This document shows positions 1 to 8,261 of a DNA stretch of 41,420 nucleotides, one piece after another; the first letter of the stretch is position 1, and each line of letters begins with the position of its first letter. The notes under the pieces are model-generated. The model searched no databases. It worked only from the letters and a program-made list of their open reading frames with translations, and had not been told where the DNA came from. The stretch is taken from NCBI GenBank assembly GCA_020624805.1, contig JAHKVW010000118.1:1-41420 (forward strand). The letters run 5' to 3'. The stretch comes from a bacterium. Lineage in GTDB: Bacteria; Bacillota; Clostridia; Oscillospirales; Acutalibacteraceae. The position numbers and the translations under genes were made by a program.

Positions 1-549
1 ATTCCGCTACGCTCCATTCGGCTTCAAAATCTTTCCTCTACACACACATCTATTATTTTGGGTGTTTTCCGACTGCACTTTTCTTGACATCTTCAATGTT
101 CCTCAGCCGGAGACGGCACCCCTCTGTCGCTTTGCGACACCTCCCCTTAGGGGAGATCACACCGGTCGTCCGAGAATGACGGGCGATTCCGATATCGAAA
201 AACCATAGATAGGAGTAAGACGTTTATGTCAAGCGGATGGTCGATGACCATAGCGTAGCGTTACGGAAACAGAGATATGTTTCACGTTTGAATGACATCG
301 AATCAACGACCATGCGGTACGTCATGAATGCCGTACCCTACAATACGCGCATCACCTCAACGAATATTGCGTTTTTACCGACACATGCCGGATTCTTCCT
401 GAGCGTGTCATCAAACTGCGAGGAAAAACCCTTTCTCTATAGGGTGCTTTCCTGCACATATCCACCACATATTGATCCCCGACGAAAACATATACAAAGA
501 TATTGGTGAAAAACTTGTAAAATTTATGATAAAAATGTTACATCTTCTC
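1..549. other. Leader region upstream of mraZ, no supported gene
   Basis: No convincing gene was found here. An AGGAG motif near 213 precedes an ATG at 224, but that frame stops after ten codons. A 90-codon frame from 237 matches no family I recognise and has no good ribosome binding site. Positions 100-180 hold small palindromes (GTCGC-ttt-GCGAC and CTCCCCTTAGGGGAG) of the kind seen in interspersed repeats elsewhere in the window. The rest could be decayed coding or repeat sequence. Confidence 0.4.
105..165. repeat. Small palindromic repeat
   Basis: Two adjacent hairpins, GTCGCtttGCGAC and CTCCCCTTAGGGGAG, are flanked by GC-rich sequence. Their composition and layout resemble the other palindromic repeats of this window, but I see no full second copy here, so membership of a repeat family is inferred. 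Confidence 0.4.
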
Positions 550-578
550 TTGATTTTATCGGTACAATAGTATATAAT
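550..578 (+). promoter_or_regulatory. Sigma-A promoter of the mraZ/dcw cluster
   Basis: A -35 TTGATT (550-555) and a perfect -10 TATAAT (573-578) are separated by 17 bp. The predicted transcription start is near 585, about 65 bases upstream of the mraZ ATG. It is the first strong promoter before the cluster and is directly followed by MraZ-box-like repeats. Confidence 0.8.
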
Positions 579-584
579 AGATTC

Positions 585-615
585 GTTGGTGGCGTTTTGT
601 GTCATTTTGTGGCAC
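585..615 (+). promoter_or_regulatory. Probable MraZ operator (three 10-bp-spaced boxes)
   Basis: GTGGC (589-593), GTGTC (599-603) and GTGGC (609-613) recur with an exact 10-bp period just downstream of the predicted transcription start. Known MraZ operators are arrays of short G-rich boxes with helical spacing at the mra promoter, so this is probably where MraZ represses its own cluster. The box sequence is inferred for this species. Confidence 0.6.
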
Positions 616-651
616 AAAATGTCCGATAAAGATCAAAAAGGAGGCGGAAGA

Positions 652-1071
652 ATGTTTTTAGGTACCAGCGATCATCATCTTGACAGCAAAGGCAGAGTCA
701 TTCTGCCGACCGATTTCAGAGAACAGCTCGGCGAGAGCTTCTATATCACGATGGGCTTCAACCGCTGCGCTCAGGTGATGAGCGTCGAGGAGTTCGACCG
801 ACTGCGTGAGCAGATCCGTCAGCTGCCCGCCGATAAGGCGCTCTCTCTGCAATACCTGCTGATCTCTCCCGCCAAGCTCGTCAGCCCCAACTCACAGGGC
901 AGGATCATCATCCCGCAAAAGCTCCGTGAGGATGCAGGGCTCAGCGCGGACGTTACCGTGGTCGGTATGGATACGCGCATCGAGATCTGGGATAAGGCGA
1001 CTTTCGACGACTTTATGGAACAGCAAAAACAGGCTTCTGTCAAAGAAGCGCTCGAGCTGCTGCGCCTCTGA
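652..1071 (+). CDS. mraZ: MraZ, dcw cluster transcriptional regulator
   Basis: MraZ is a DNA-binding protein with two SpoVT/AbrB-like swapped-hairpin domains. It binds repeats at the promoter of the division and cell-wall cluster. The 139-residue product begins MFLGTSDHHLDSKGRVILP, the standard MraZ N terminus, with the second AbrB-like half around SPNSQGRIIIPQKLRE. The ATG at 652 was chosen over an in-frame upstream TTG at 586 because AAAGGAGGCGG ends a few bases before it, the protein then has the family length, and the upstream codons overlap the putative operator. It is the first gene of the cluster, as usual, and probably autoregulates through the boxes at 589-613. Confidence 0.96.
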   Translation: MFLGTSDHHLDSKGRVILPTDFREQLGESFYITMGFNRCAQVMSVEEFDRLREQIRQLPADKALSLQYLLISPAKLVSPNSQGRIIIPQKLREDAGLSADVTVVGMDTRIEIWDKATFDDFMEQQKQASVKEALELLRL

Positions 1072-1078
1072 TCGTTAT

Positions 1079-1130
1079 CGGTTGAGATTGCCACAGCGCG
1101 AACAAGTTTGTTCGGCTTCGCAATGACGAT
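1079..1130 (+). repeat. Interspersed palindromic repeat, family A, copy 1
   Basis: The element begins CGGTTGAGATTGCC and ends GCAATGACGA, with a central AACAAGTTTGTT-like palindrome. Related copies lie at 31558-31606, 31616-31666 and, inverted, at 35876-35924. It fills most of the mraZ-rsmH gap, a junction that is normally short and unoccupied. Confidence 0.75.
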
Positions 1131-1195
1131 TGATAGGGTAGAGGATCAATACCGGGTGACTATGAATTACCGATACAGAAAGTGAGTGTCCGTGC

Positions 1196-2119
1196 GTGGA
1201 GTTCAACCATGTTTCCGTACTGCTGAATGAAGCGGTCGATAGCTTGAATATCCGTGAAGACGGAATCTATGTCGACGGCACTGCCGGCGGCGGAGGACAT
1301 TCAGCGGCGATCCTTTCGCGTCTGACGACCGGAACGCTGTACAGCATCGATCAGGATCCCGACGCGATCGCGACCGTTACCGAGCGTTTTCGCGGCGACA
1401 GCCGTTCCCGTATCATCGAGGGCAACTTCGGCGATATGCGCCGATTGTTGAACGATGCCGGGGTAGAAGCCGTAGACGGTGTTTTGCTCGATATCGGCGT
1501 ATCGTCCCACCAGCTCGATGAAGGCTCCCGCGGTTTTTCCTATCATGTAGACGCGCCGCTGGATATGCGCATGAGCCAAAGCGGTGAGACTGCCGCCGAT
1601 CTGGTCAACTCCCTGAGTGTCGGCGAGCTCAGCCGGATCCTCTCGCTCTACGGTGAGGAAAAATACGCGTACTCCATCGCCAAAGGGATCGTGCGATACC
1701 GCGAGACAAAGCGGATCGAAACGACCTTGGAGCTGGCGGAGCTCATCAAGGACAATGTACCGCAGAAGGTGCGCCGCGACGGTCATCCCGCGCGAAAATC
1801 CTTTCAGGCGATCCGCATTGCGGTCAACCATGAGCTGGATGTGCTCGAAAGCGGCTTACAGGGCGCCTTTGAGCTTCTCGGAAAAGGCGGACGGCTCAGC
1901 GTGATCACCTTCCATTCGCTGGAGGATCGCATCGTCAAGCAATTTATGCGCGATAAGGCGCAGGGCTGTACCTGTCCGAAGGACTTTCCCGTGTGTGTAT
2001 GCGGCAAAAAACCGCAGGTCAAGCTCATCACACGCAAGCCGATTTGTCCCTCCGACGAGGAAAATGAGCGCAATCCGAGGGCAAGATCGGCAAAGCTGAG
2101 GGTATGTGAAAGGCTTTAA
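1196..2119 (+). CDS. rsmH: 16S rRNA (cytosine1402-N4)-methyltransferase RsmH (MraW)
   Basis: RsmH is a SAM-dependent methyltransferase that modifies C1402 in the P-site region of 16S rRNA. The 307-residue product starts at GTG (MEFNHVSVLLNEAVDSL, typical of the family) and carries the SAM-binding loop DGTAGGGGHS near residue 27. Further family signatures are DGVLLDIGVSSHQLD, the RGFSYHVDAPLDMRM segment, and the C-terminal SLEDRIVKQFM and NPRARSAKLRV motifs. The length is normal (about 310). The ribosome binding site is weak (GTGAG) and the start is GTG. The gene follows mraZ after a palindromic repeat and is probably co-transcribed with it. Confidence 0.97.
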   Translation: MEFNHVSVLLNEAVDSLNIREDGIYVDGTAGGGGHSAAILSRLTTGTLYSIDQDPDAIATVTERFRGDSRSRIIEGNFGDMRRLLNDAGVEAVDGVLLDIGVSSHQLDEGSRGFSYHVDAPLDMRMSQSGETAADLVNSLSVGELSRILSLYGEEKYAYSIAKGIVRYRETKRIETTLELAELIKDNVPQKVRRDGHPARKSFQAIRIAVNHELDVLESGLQGAFELLGKGGRLSVITFHSLEDRIVKQFMRDKAQGCTCPKDFPVCVCGKKPQVKLITRKPICPSDEENERNPRARSAKLRVCERL

Positions 2120-2461
2120 TTTTCGATAACGGAAGTATAGAAAAATATTTCTGGCAAATTGAGCAAATTCATCATGTTTCCGTTCCATATTTGTACAGTT
2201 TTACTATGGACATCGGCGACAGTATATAGTAAAATAATAACAAGATTGTAATAATTATTCTACACAAGAAATTGTGATGAAATCTGCGATTCGACACATC
2301 ATCCTGTGAATTTGGATCAAAAATGTCACATTTTCGGTTAAAATTAGATTACAGAATCATTACAGTCATTACTTCAGATATCTACATTCATTTTGATATA
2401 AACAGAAACAGAAACCAAAGTGCTTGGAAGGCACGCATCGAAAAGACATTCGGGGTGCATT
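2120..2461. other. AT-rich intergenic region rsmH-ftsL
   Basis: This 342-bp spacer is much more AT-rich than the flanking genes. I see no gene and no clear family repeat. A poor promoter candidate (TTTACT at 2200-2205, 17 bp, TATATA at 2223-2228) could drive ftsL, but neither box is close to consensus. Such a gap is unusual between rsmH and ftsL, which normally abut. Confidence 0.4.
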
Positions 2462-3019
2462 ATGGCTTACTATTCGAGTAGCAGCAGCGCCTATGATTTC
2501 ACTCTCTTTGAAGAAGATTTTGATTCTTCCGAGAGAATGAGAGCACAGGCGGATGACCGTCCCTCTACAGAGGACGGCGGCACACAGCAGAATAAGAGCA
2601 GAAGCGAAGAACGCCGCGCCGAGTCCGAGGCGAAGATCAAGCGCATGCGCAGACGCAGGTCCAATATCGCGCGTATCGCGATCGGCGTCGTATTCGGTAT
2701 CGCTGTCGCGTTCATCGTCGCTTCCATTATTCACGGACAGGTTCAGCTCACCGAGCTCAATCAGCAGATCTCGGACGCGAAGGCGCAGCTGGCAGAGCAG
2801 CAGAGTGTGTACACGCAGCTGGAGATGAAGGTCGATTCTTCCATCTCCACCTCCGTAGTAGAGGACTACGCAAAAAACAATCTCAAAATGAATAAGGCGA
2901 CCAACTCCCAGAAGGAGTTTATACAGCTTTCCGACAGCGATAAGGCAGAGGTCACTCTCAGCAAGGACAAGAATATTTTTGAAACGATTGCAGAGGCGGT
3001 TTCTTCCTTATGGTCATGA
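2462..3019 (+). CDS. ftsL: FtsL-like divisome protein
   Basis: FtsL is a bitopic division protein that forms a periplasm-facing coiled coil with DivIC/FtsB and activates FtsW/FtsI. The 185-residue product has a long charged cytoplasmic tail (residues 1-68, ending in a RMRRRR stop-transfer patch), one membrane segment (about 69-90) and a coiled coil (QVQLTELNQQISDAKAQLAE onward). A typical FtsL/DivIC tail with VEDYAKNNLKMNK follows. I chose the ATG at 2462, preceded by GGGGTG, over an in-frame GTG at 2420. Sequence conservation in this family is low, so the assignment rests on topology and on its place between rsmH and the PBP. The tail is longer than usual. Confidence 0.85.
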   Translation: MAYYSSSSSAYDFTLFEEDFDSSERMRAQADDRPSTEDGGTQQNKSRSEERRAESEAKIKRMRRRRSNIARIAIGVVFGIAVAFIVASIIHGQVQLTELNQQISDAKAQLAEQQSVYTQLEMKVDSSISTSVVEDYAKNNLKMNKATNSQKEFIQLSDSDKAEVTLSKDKNIFETIAEAVSSLWS

Positions 3020-3060
3020 TTTGGTATATATTGAAAGCGTTTGAATAGAATGTAGATGTG

Positions 3061-3090
3061 ATAAGAGTTGAGATTTATCTTAACTCTTAT
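3061..3090 (+). other. Strong 14-bp hairpin after ftsL
   Basis: ATAAGAGTTGAGAT pairs with ATCTTAACTCTTAT across a two-base loop, with a single G-T wobble. No clean T-run follows, so it is more likely an mRNA-stabilising or processing structure than a terminator. Confidence 0.55.
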
Positions 3091-3114
3091 TCGTGTTTTA
3101 TGGCAAAGGCTCTT

Positions 3115-3148
3115 TTTGATGAAAAGAGCTGTCATCAAACCTTTTTTT
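3115..3148 (+). terminator. Possible terminator or attenuator between ftsL and the PBP gene
   Basis: TTTGATGA (3115-3122) pairs with TCATCAAA (3132-3139) and is followed by CC and seven T. The stem is AT-rich and short, so termination is probably partial. It could lower expression of the downstream wall genes relative to ftsL. Confidence 0.45.
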
Positions 3149-3249
3149 CGGTGTCTGAGGGATTGAAAAACAGGAATTGACGCCTGTCGGCGACCGATTG
3201 ATCTGTACTTGTTTCTCGCGTGGTATATGTCACGCTCGGTCAATAATGC

Positions 3250-3298
3250 AATCCCTCCGCCTCACATAATTCGGCACCTCCCTTTACCAAAGGGAGGC
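3250..3298 (+). repeat. Interspersed repeat, family B, copy 1
   Basis: The element starts ATCCCTCCGC and ends with the palindrome CCTCCCTTTACCAAAGGGAGGC. A second copy in inverted orientation lies at 33745-33794. It sits immediately upstream of the ribosome binding site of the PBP gene. I see no clear promoter between the terminator at 3148 and the PBP start. Confidence 0.75.
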
Positions 3299-3320
3299 AT
3301 AAAGAAAGGAGAAATCGCTT

Positions 3321-5645
3321 ATGGGTGCTAACCAAAAGCTCAGAAGAATAACCGTATGGCTTTTGATTATTATCTTGGCGGTTGGATTCGGCGCTGTCAT
3401 CACCCGACTGGCTTTTTTACAGCTGGTACAGGGCGAAGATCTCCAGCGCAGAGCAATTGAACAACAGCTTTCGGATACTCCCATATCCGCAAAGCGCGGC
3501 ACGATATATGATACCAAGGGCAAGATCCTCGCCCAGTCCGCCTCCGTATGGCAGGTGGTCATGGCGCCCGCGTATTTTGACGACGGCGCGGATGGTGAGG
3601 AACAGCGCCGCTTTGTCGCAAAGCGCCTGCATGAGATCTTAGGCGTGGATGAAAACGAGACCTATGAGGAAACCACGCAGAACACCTACTATGTTTCCGT
3701 CAAGCGTAAGGTGGAAACCTCCGAAAAAGAGCAGATCATCGAGCTGCAAAACGAGCTCGCCGAAAAATACCAGAAATCCGGTATCATCTCGCTGCTCGAC
3801 GACTATAAGCGCTATTATCCCTACAGTGACCTCGCGTCCTCGGTCATCGGCTTCACCGGCTCCGAGGATCAGGGGCTGTCGGGTGTTGAGTTCCAGTACA
3901 ACGAATATCTTTCCGGTACGCCCGGACGAATCGTCTCGGCGCAAAACGGCGTCCAGACAGAAATGCCCTTTGACTATAACCAGAACATCGGCGCGATCGA
4001 CGGCAGCTCTCTGGTGCTGACGATCGACGAGACCGTCCAGAGTATCGTCGAAAAGTACATGAAGCAGGGCGTTATCGATCATAACGTCCACGAGCGCGGC
4101 GTTTGCATCGTCATGGACGTCAATAACGGCGAGGTGCTCGCAATGGCGTCGGTCAACGGCTTTGACTTGAACAAGCCGTATGCCATCAGTGATGACCAGC
4201 AAAAGGAGATCGACGCGATCGATACCGAGTATCTGGTCAAACATGATTATATCGAAGAGGGCGTTGATCCCTACAAGCTCAGCGAATCCAAGAAGAAAGA
4301 GCTGATCGAAAAGGCAAAGGCGGAGGCGAACAGCGCGGCGCTGGCGCGCAACTGGCGAAATAAGGCGATCTCCGATACCTACTATCCCGGTTCGGTTTGG
4401 AAGATGGTCACCCTCTCGATGGCGCTGCAGGAGGGCGTTGTCAACGAGAACAGCCGCTTCGGCTGCTCCGGCGCGTTCCAGCTGTATAACGATACCATCC
4501 ACTGTCATAACACCGCCGGTCACGGCACACAGACCTATCAGGAATGTCTGTGGAACTCCTGTAACCCCGGCTTCATCCAGATCGGACAGCTGGTCGGTAA
4601 GGAAAAATTCTGGGATTATTACCAGGCATTCGGATTCTCGGACAAAACAGGCATCGACCTGCCCGGTGAGTCCGACGACCAGTTCTTTATCCACGACGGC
4701 GTAGAGGGCAATATGCTCGACACCGACCTGGCGGTTGCCTCCTTCGGTCAGAACTTCTCGATCACCCCGATCCAGATGATCACCGCGGCGAGCGCTGTCG
4801 CCAACGGCGGCAAGATCGTCCAGCCCCATGTCGTCAAACAGATCCTTGACTCCAACGGCAAGGTCGTCAAAAATACATCTACCGAAACAAAGCGTCAGGT
4901 CATCTCCGACTCCGTATCCAAAGAGATGTGCGGTATTTTGGAGGAGAACGCGACGACCGGTTCCGGTAAAAACGGCTACGTCGCCGGTTATCGCGTCGGC
5001 GGTAAGACCGGTACATCCGAGAAGCTGATCGACGTCAACGACGACGGCGCCGACGACTATATCGCTTCCTTCTGCGGCTTCGCGCCCGCCAACAACCCGC
5101 AGTACGCGGCGCTGGTATTCTTTGACGCGCCTTTGGGCGGCAGTTACTACGGCTCTGAGGTCGCGGCTCCGGTATTCGCGAGCATCATGAGCGAGGTCCT
5201 GCCTTATCTCGACGTCGCGGCACAGTACACCGACGAAGAGATGAGCAACATCGATACCGCCGCCGGTTCCTACACCGGTCAAAGTATTGAGGACGCGACC
5301 AAGGCGGCTGAGGCTGACGGCTTCAGCGTCACGGTCAAGGGCGAAGGCTCCACGGTCATCTCCCAGAGTCCCGCAACCGGCGCGTCGATCCCGACAGGCG
5401 GTACCATCGTCCTGTACACCGACCAGAGCGCGTCCACCGATAAGGTTACGGTTCCGAACTTTGTCGGACTGGGCGTAGCGGAGGTCAACGGACTCGCGGC
5501 GTCGAATAACCTGAACGTCAGCATGACGGGTATGGTATCCTCGTCCGACGGAACCTCGACGTCACAGAGTATCCCCGAGGGCAACGAGGTAATGCCGGGT
5601 ACGGTCATCACCGTCACCTTCAGCAGCAGCGGTATTGCCGACTAG
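3321..5645 (+). CDS. Class B penicillin-binding protein with two PASTA domains (FtsI/SpoVD type)
   Basis: This is a septal peptidoglycan DD-transpeptidase (FtsI/PBP2x/SpoVD group) working with the SEDS polymerase FtsW. The 774-residue protein has an N-terminal membrane anchor (about 10-33), a dimerisation domain starting around ISAKRGTIYDTKG, and a transpeptidase domain with all three catalytic motifs: SVWK (Ser358, Lys361), SCN (Ser413) and KTG (562-564). Two PASTA repeats follow, about 649-703 and 707-772 (DKVTVPNFVGLGVAEVNGLA). The ATG follows AAAGGAG at good spacing. B. subtilis SpoVD has one PASTA domain while PBP2B and pneumococcal PBP2x have two, so the copy number favours a vegetative role. 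Location before mraY fits either. Confidence 0.95.
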   Translation: MGANQKLRRITVWLLIIILAVGFGAVITRLAFLQLVQGEDLQRRAIEQQLSDTPISAKRGTIYDTKGKILAQSASVWQVVMAPAYFDDGADGEEQRRFVAKRLHEILGVDENETYEETTQNTYYVSVKRKVETSEKEQIIELQNELAEKYQKSGIISLLDDYKRYYPYSDLASSVIGFTGSEDQGLSGVEFQYNEYLSGTPGRIVSAQNGVQTEMPFDYNQNIGAIDGSSLVLTIDETVQSIVEKYMKQGVIDHNVHERGVCIVMDVNNGEVLAMASVNGFDLNKPYAISDDQQKEIDAIDTEYLVKHDYIEEGVDPYKLSESKKKELIEKAKAEANSAALARNWRNKAISDTYYPGSVWKMVTLSMALQEGVVNENSRFGCSGAFQLYNDTIHCHNTAGHGTQTYQECLWNSCNPGFIQIGQLVGKEKFWDYYQAFGFSDKTGIDLPGESDDQFFIHDGVEGNMLDTDLAVASFGQNFSITPIQMITAASAVANGGKIVQPHVVKQILDSNGKVVKNTSTETKRQVISDSVSKEMCGILEENATTGSGKNGYVAGYRVGGKTGTSEKLIDVNDDGADDYIASFCGFAPANNPQYAALVFFDAPLGGSYYGSEVAAPVFASIMSEVLPYLDVAAQYTDEEMSNIDTAAGSYTGQSIEDATKAAEADGFSVTVKGEGSTVISQSPATGASIPTGGTIVLYTDQSASTDKVTVPNFVGLGVAEVNGLAASNNLNVSMTGMVSSSDGTSTSQSIPEGNEVMPGTVITVTFSSSGIAD

Positions 5646-5776
5646 ACGCGCGCGTCATTTCTCATTCGATTCCAACGTTATCGGGTCGACGGATCGTCGC
5701 GGATGATGTATTCTGCCGACCCTTACAGCGGAGAGCATACGCTCTGCTTTATCATCAAAATAAATGAGGTGTAAAA

Positions 5777-6799
5777 ATGGAGACAGGTTTTTGGGCGTTC
5801 GGTGTGGCTGCCGCGGCGTTTGCTATCACCGCCGTGATAGGAAAGTTCTTGATCCCTTTCCTCCACAAACTGAACTTCGGTCAGACGATCTTAGAGGAAG
5901 GACCGAAATGGCACAAAAATAAACAGGGTACTCCCACGATGGGCGGTATCATGTTCATCATCGGCATCGTCATCGCGACGACCGCCGGCGTGCTTTTGTA
6001 CGCAATCAGTCACGGAATGAATTCCGTCAGCTACTTTGTGTTCATCGGCTTGCTGTTTGCGCTGATGAATGGCGCGATCGGCTTTGTCGACGACTATGTC
6101 AAGGTCGTCAAAAAGCGCAATCTCGGTCTGACCGCGATCCAGAAGCTCGTTCTGCAATTCATGGCGGCGGCGATCTATCTGTTCCTGATGCACTTGTGCA
6201 AGGATGATACACAGATCCTGATCCCCTTTGTCAATCACTATGTCGATCTCGGGTTCTTCTACTACATCATCATGGCGATCGCACTGGTCGCGATCGTCAA
6301 CGCGGTCAACCTGACCGACGGCATCGACGGACTCGACGGCTCGATTACCTTCTTCGCCTGTCTGTTCATGATGCTGATCGCGAATGTGCTGGGCGATCAT
6401 GAGGCGAATGTGCTCTATACCGCGGCGGGCGCCGGCGGATGCTTGGGCTTCCTCGTCTGGAACTTTCACCCCGCCAAGTGTTTTATGGGCGACACCGGCT
6501 CGCTGTTCCTCGGCGGCATGATATGCTCGATGGCGTTCGCGATGGATATGCAGTTCATGCTGCTGTTGATCGCGCTGACCTATCTGCTCGAGATGCTGTC
6601 CGTCGTCCTGCAGGTCTCCTACTTCAAGCTGACCCACGGCAAGCGGCTGTTCAAGATGTCGCCGATCCACCATCATTTTGAGATGTGCGGCTGGTCGGAG
6701 ACTAAGATCGTCTGCGTGTTCTCCGCGTTCACCGCGATCTGCGGTCTGGCGGCACTGCTTCTGGTGATCTTCGGCATCGTCCAAACACCCGTATCATAA
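5777..6799 (+). CDS. mraY: Phospho-N-acetylmuramoyl-pentapeptide transferase MraY
   Basis: MraY transfers phospho-MurNAc-pentapeptide from UDP to undecaprenyl phosphate, giving lipid I at the cytoplasmic membrane. The 340-residue polytopic protein shows GTPTMGGI, the Mg-binding Asp105-Asp106 pair in GFVDDYVKVVKKRN, NLTDGIDGLDG (Asn178 onward), the MGDTGSLFLGG loop and the histidine motif HHH (298-300) in PIHHHFEMCGWSETKIV. The length is slightly above the usual 320-360 midpoint. It starts at ATG after AATGAGGTG. In many Firmicutes murE and murF precede it and murD follows; all three are missing here. Confidence 0.98.
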   Translation: METGFWAFGVAAAAFAITAVIGKFLIPFLHKLNFGQTILEEGPKWHKNKQGTPTMGGIMFIIGIVIATTAGVLLYAISHGMNSVSYFVFIGLLFALMNGAIGFVDDYVKVVKKRNLGLTAIQKLVLQFMAAAIYLFLMHLCKDDTQILIPFVNHYVDLGFFYYIIMAIALVAIVNAVNLTDGIDGLDGSITFFACLFMMLIANVLGDHEANVLYTAAGAGGCLGFLVWNFHPAKCFMGDTGSLFLGGMICSMAFAMDMQFMLLLIALTYLLEMLSVVLQVSYFKLTHGKRLFKMSPIHHHFEMCGWSETKIVCVFSAFTAICGLAALLLVIFGIVQTPVS

Positions 6800-6867
6800 G
6801 GATCATCGCCGATCCCGAAGCGCTTCGGAGCGGCGATCTCAACCACCATGACTAAGGACTGAGGCAT

Positions 6868-8091
6868 ATGTCAACAATCGAAAACACCTCGCGCCGCAGG
6901 GTGCGGGATTATGAGGATGATCGCCGTGCCTCTGACAAAAGAGGCAGACGAAAGATCAATTTCTCTCTGCTGAGTATCGGCAAGGGTATCGACATCCCCT
7001 TTGTACTGCTGATACTGGTACTGCTCACCATCGGCATCACCATGATGTTCTCGGCGAGCTATCCGGTCGCCTATTACGAGATCGGCGACAGCTATTATTA
7101 TCTCAAACGTCAGCTCCTGTTCGCGCTGATCGGACTGGCTATCATGTTCGGTATCTCCTTTTTGGATTACCACTATTATCACCGTTTCGCGGCAATCATC
7201 CTCGGCTTGAGCTACTTTGCGCTGCTGCTGGTATTGGTGCTGCCGTCACAGGAGGGCGGCGTTCACCGATGGATCGGCGTCGGCGCGTTCGGTATACAGG
7301 CGTCGGAGATCAGCAAATTCGCGATCATCCTGTTTTTGGCACACTGGGGCAGCCGCTATTATGACCGGATGGATACGTTCAAATTCGGTATCCTGCCCGG
7401 CGCGGCGGTATTCCTCTCCACGGCGCTGCTGTTGCTGTTCGAGCCGCATTACTCCTGTATCGTTATCATCGGTATCCTGACCGTCATCATGCTCTATGTA
7501 TCGGGTATCAAGGTCAAGTGGCTCGCGATCGGCGCGGCGATTCTCGTAGCGCTGATCCTGCTCTTGTGGGTGACCGGCATGCTGACCTACGCGATGGAGC
7601 GTATGGACGGCTGGGGTCAGGCGCTGAATGAGGATCTCGACCGCGATATGTGGAACAGTACATGGCAGACGCGCAACAGCCTGTACGCGATCGGTTCGGG
7701 CGGATTGTTCGGACTCGGACTCGGGCAGAGTCGACAAAAATACCTCTACCTGCCCGAACCGCAGAATGACTTTATCTTTGCCATCGTATGCGAGGAGCTC
7801 GGATTGGTCGGCGCGGTCATCATCCTGTTGATCTTCGCGCTGCTGGTATGGCGCGGCGTCATCATCGCGCTGCGCGCGCGTGACCGCTTCGGTAAGCTGC
7901 TCGGTATCGGCTTGATCAGTCATATCGGACTGCAGGTCATATTGAACATACTGGTTATCACGGACTGGCTGCCCAACACGGGTATCTCCCTGCCGTTCTT
8001 CAGCTACGGCGGTTCCTCACTGCTGACGCTGATGTTCGAGATGGGCGTCATCCTCTCGATCTCCAGAACGTCGAATATAGAAAAAAGTTAA
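6868..8091 (+). CDS. ftsW: SEDS peptidoglycan polymerase FtsW/SpoVE
   Basis: A SEDS-family lipid II polymerase that builds septal glycan strands with its partner class B PBP. The 407-residue protein has about ten membrane segments, GGVHRWIGVGAFGIQASEISK, the PEPQNDFIFA loop with the catalytic-region Asp, and the C-terminal GISLPFFSYGGSSLL signature. An N-terminal extension of about 45 residues before the first membrane helix is rich in Arg, Lys, Asp and Glu (RRRVRDYEDDRR). FtsW and the sporulation paralogue SpoVE cannot be separated by sequence reading alone; cluster position before murG fits both. The ribosome binding site is weak (CTGAGG). Confidence 0.93.
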   Translation: MSTIENTSRRRVRDYEDDRRASDKRGRRKINFSLLSIGKGIDIPFVLLILVLLTIGITMMFSASYPVAYYEIGDSYYYLKRQLLFALIGLAIMFGISFLDYHYYHRFAAIILGLSYFALLLVLVLPSQEGGVHRWIGVGAFGIQASEISKFAIILFLAHWGSRYYDRMDTFKFGILPGAAVFLSTALLLLFEPHYSCIVIIGILTVIMLYVSGIKVKWLAIGAAILVALILLLWVTGMLTYAMERMDGWGQALNEDLDRDMWNSTWQTRNSLYAIGSGGLFGLGLGQSRQKYLYLPEPQNDFIFAIVCEELGLVGAVIILLIFALLVWRGVIIALRARDRFGKLLGIGLISHIGLQVILNILVITDWLPNTGISLPFFSYGGSSLLTLMFEMGVILSISRTSNIEKS

Positions 8092-8094
8092 TCA

Positions 8095-8251
8095 TAATGA
8101 GGAATTAGGAATGAGAAATTACGGGAAGCACTTCATGCTTTGGATTCCTAAATCATCGGAATGAAGCGTTTCCTCTTCGTTTGATAAATGGGTGTGGGCA
8201 TAGCCCACCATTCATTCCTAACTCCTAATTACTAATTCCTAATTAACAAAC
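8095..8251 (+). repeat. MITE-like element, family C, left copy flanking murG
   Basis: The element starts with degenerate heptamers (GAGGAATTAGGAATGAGAAA), contains AATTACGGGAAGC and the hairpin GTGGGCATAGCCCAC, and ends CCTAACTCCTAATTACTAAT. Its reverse complement is clearly related to 9387-9517 over the whole length. No open reading frame is present. Confidence 0.8.
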
Positions 8252-8261
8252 GGAGTTTTTT

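Noticed and set aside
237-509. 90-codon frame upstream of mraZ
   Set aside because: No ribosome binding site, no family resemblance, and it lies in a region of repeat-like sequence.
3639-5282. 547-codon antisense frame inside the PBP gene
   Set aside because: It is explained by GC-rich third positions of the real gene. The sense strand carries SxxK, SxN, KTG and PASTA motifs; the antisense product resembles nothing.
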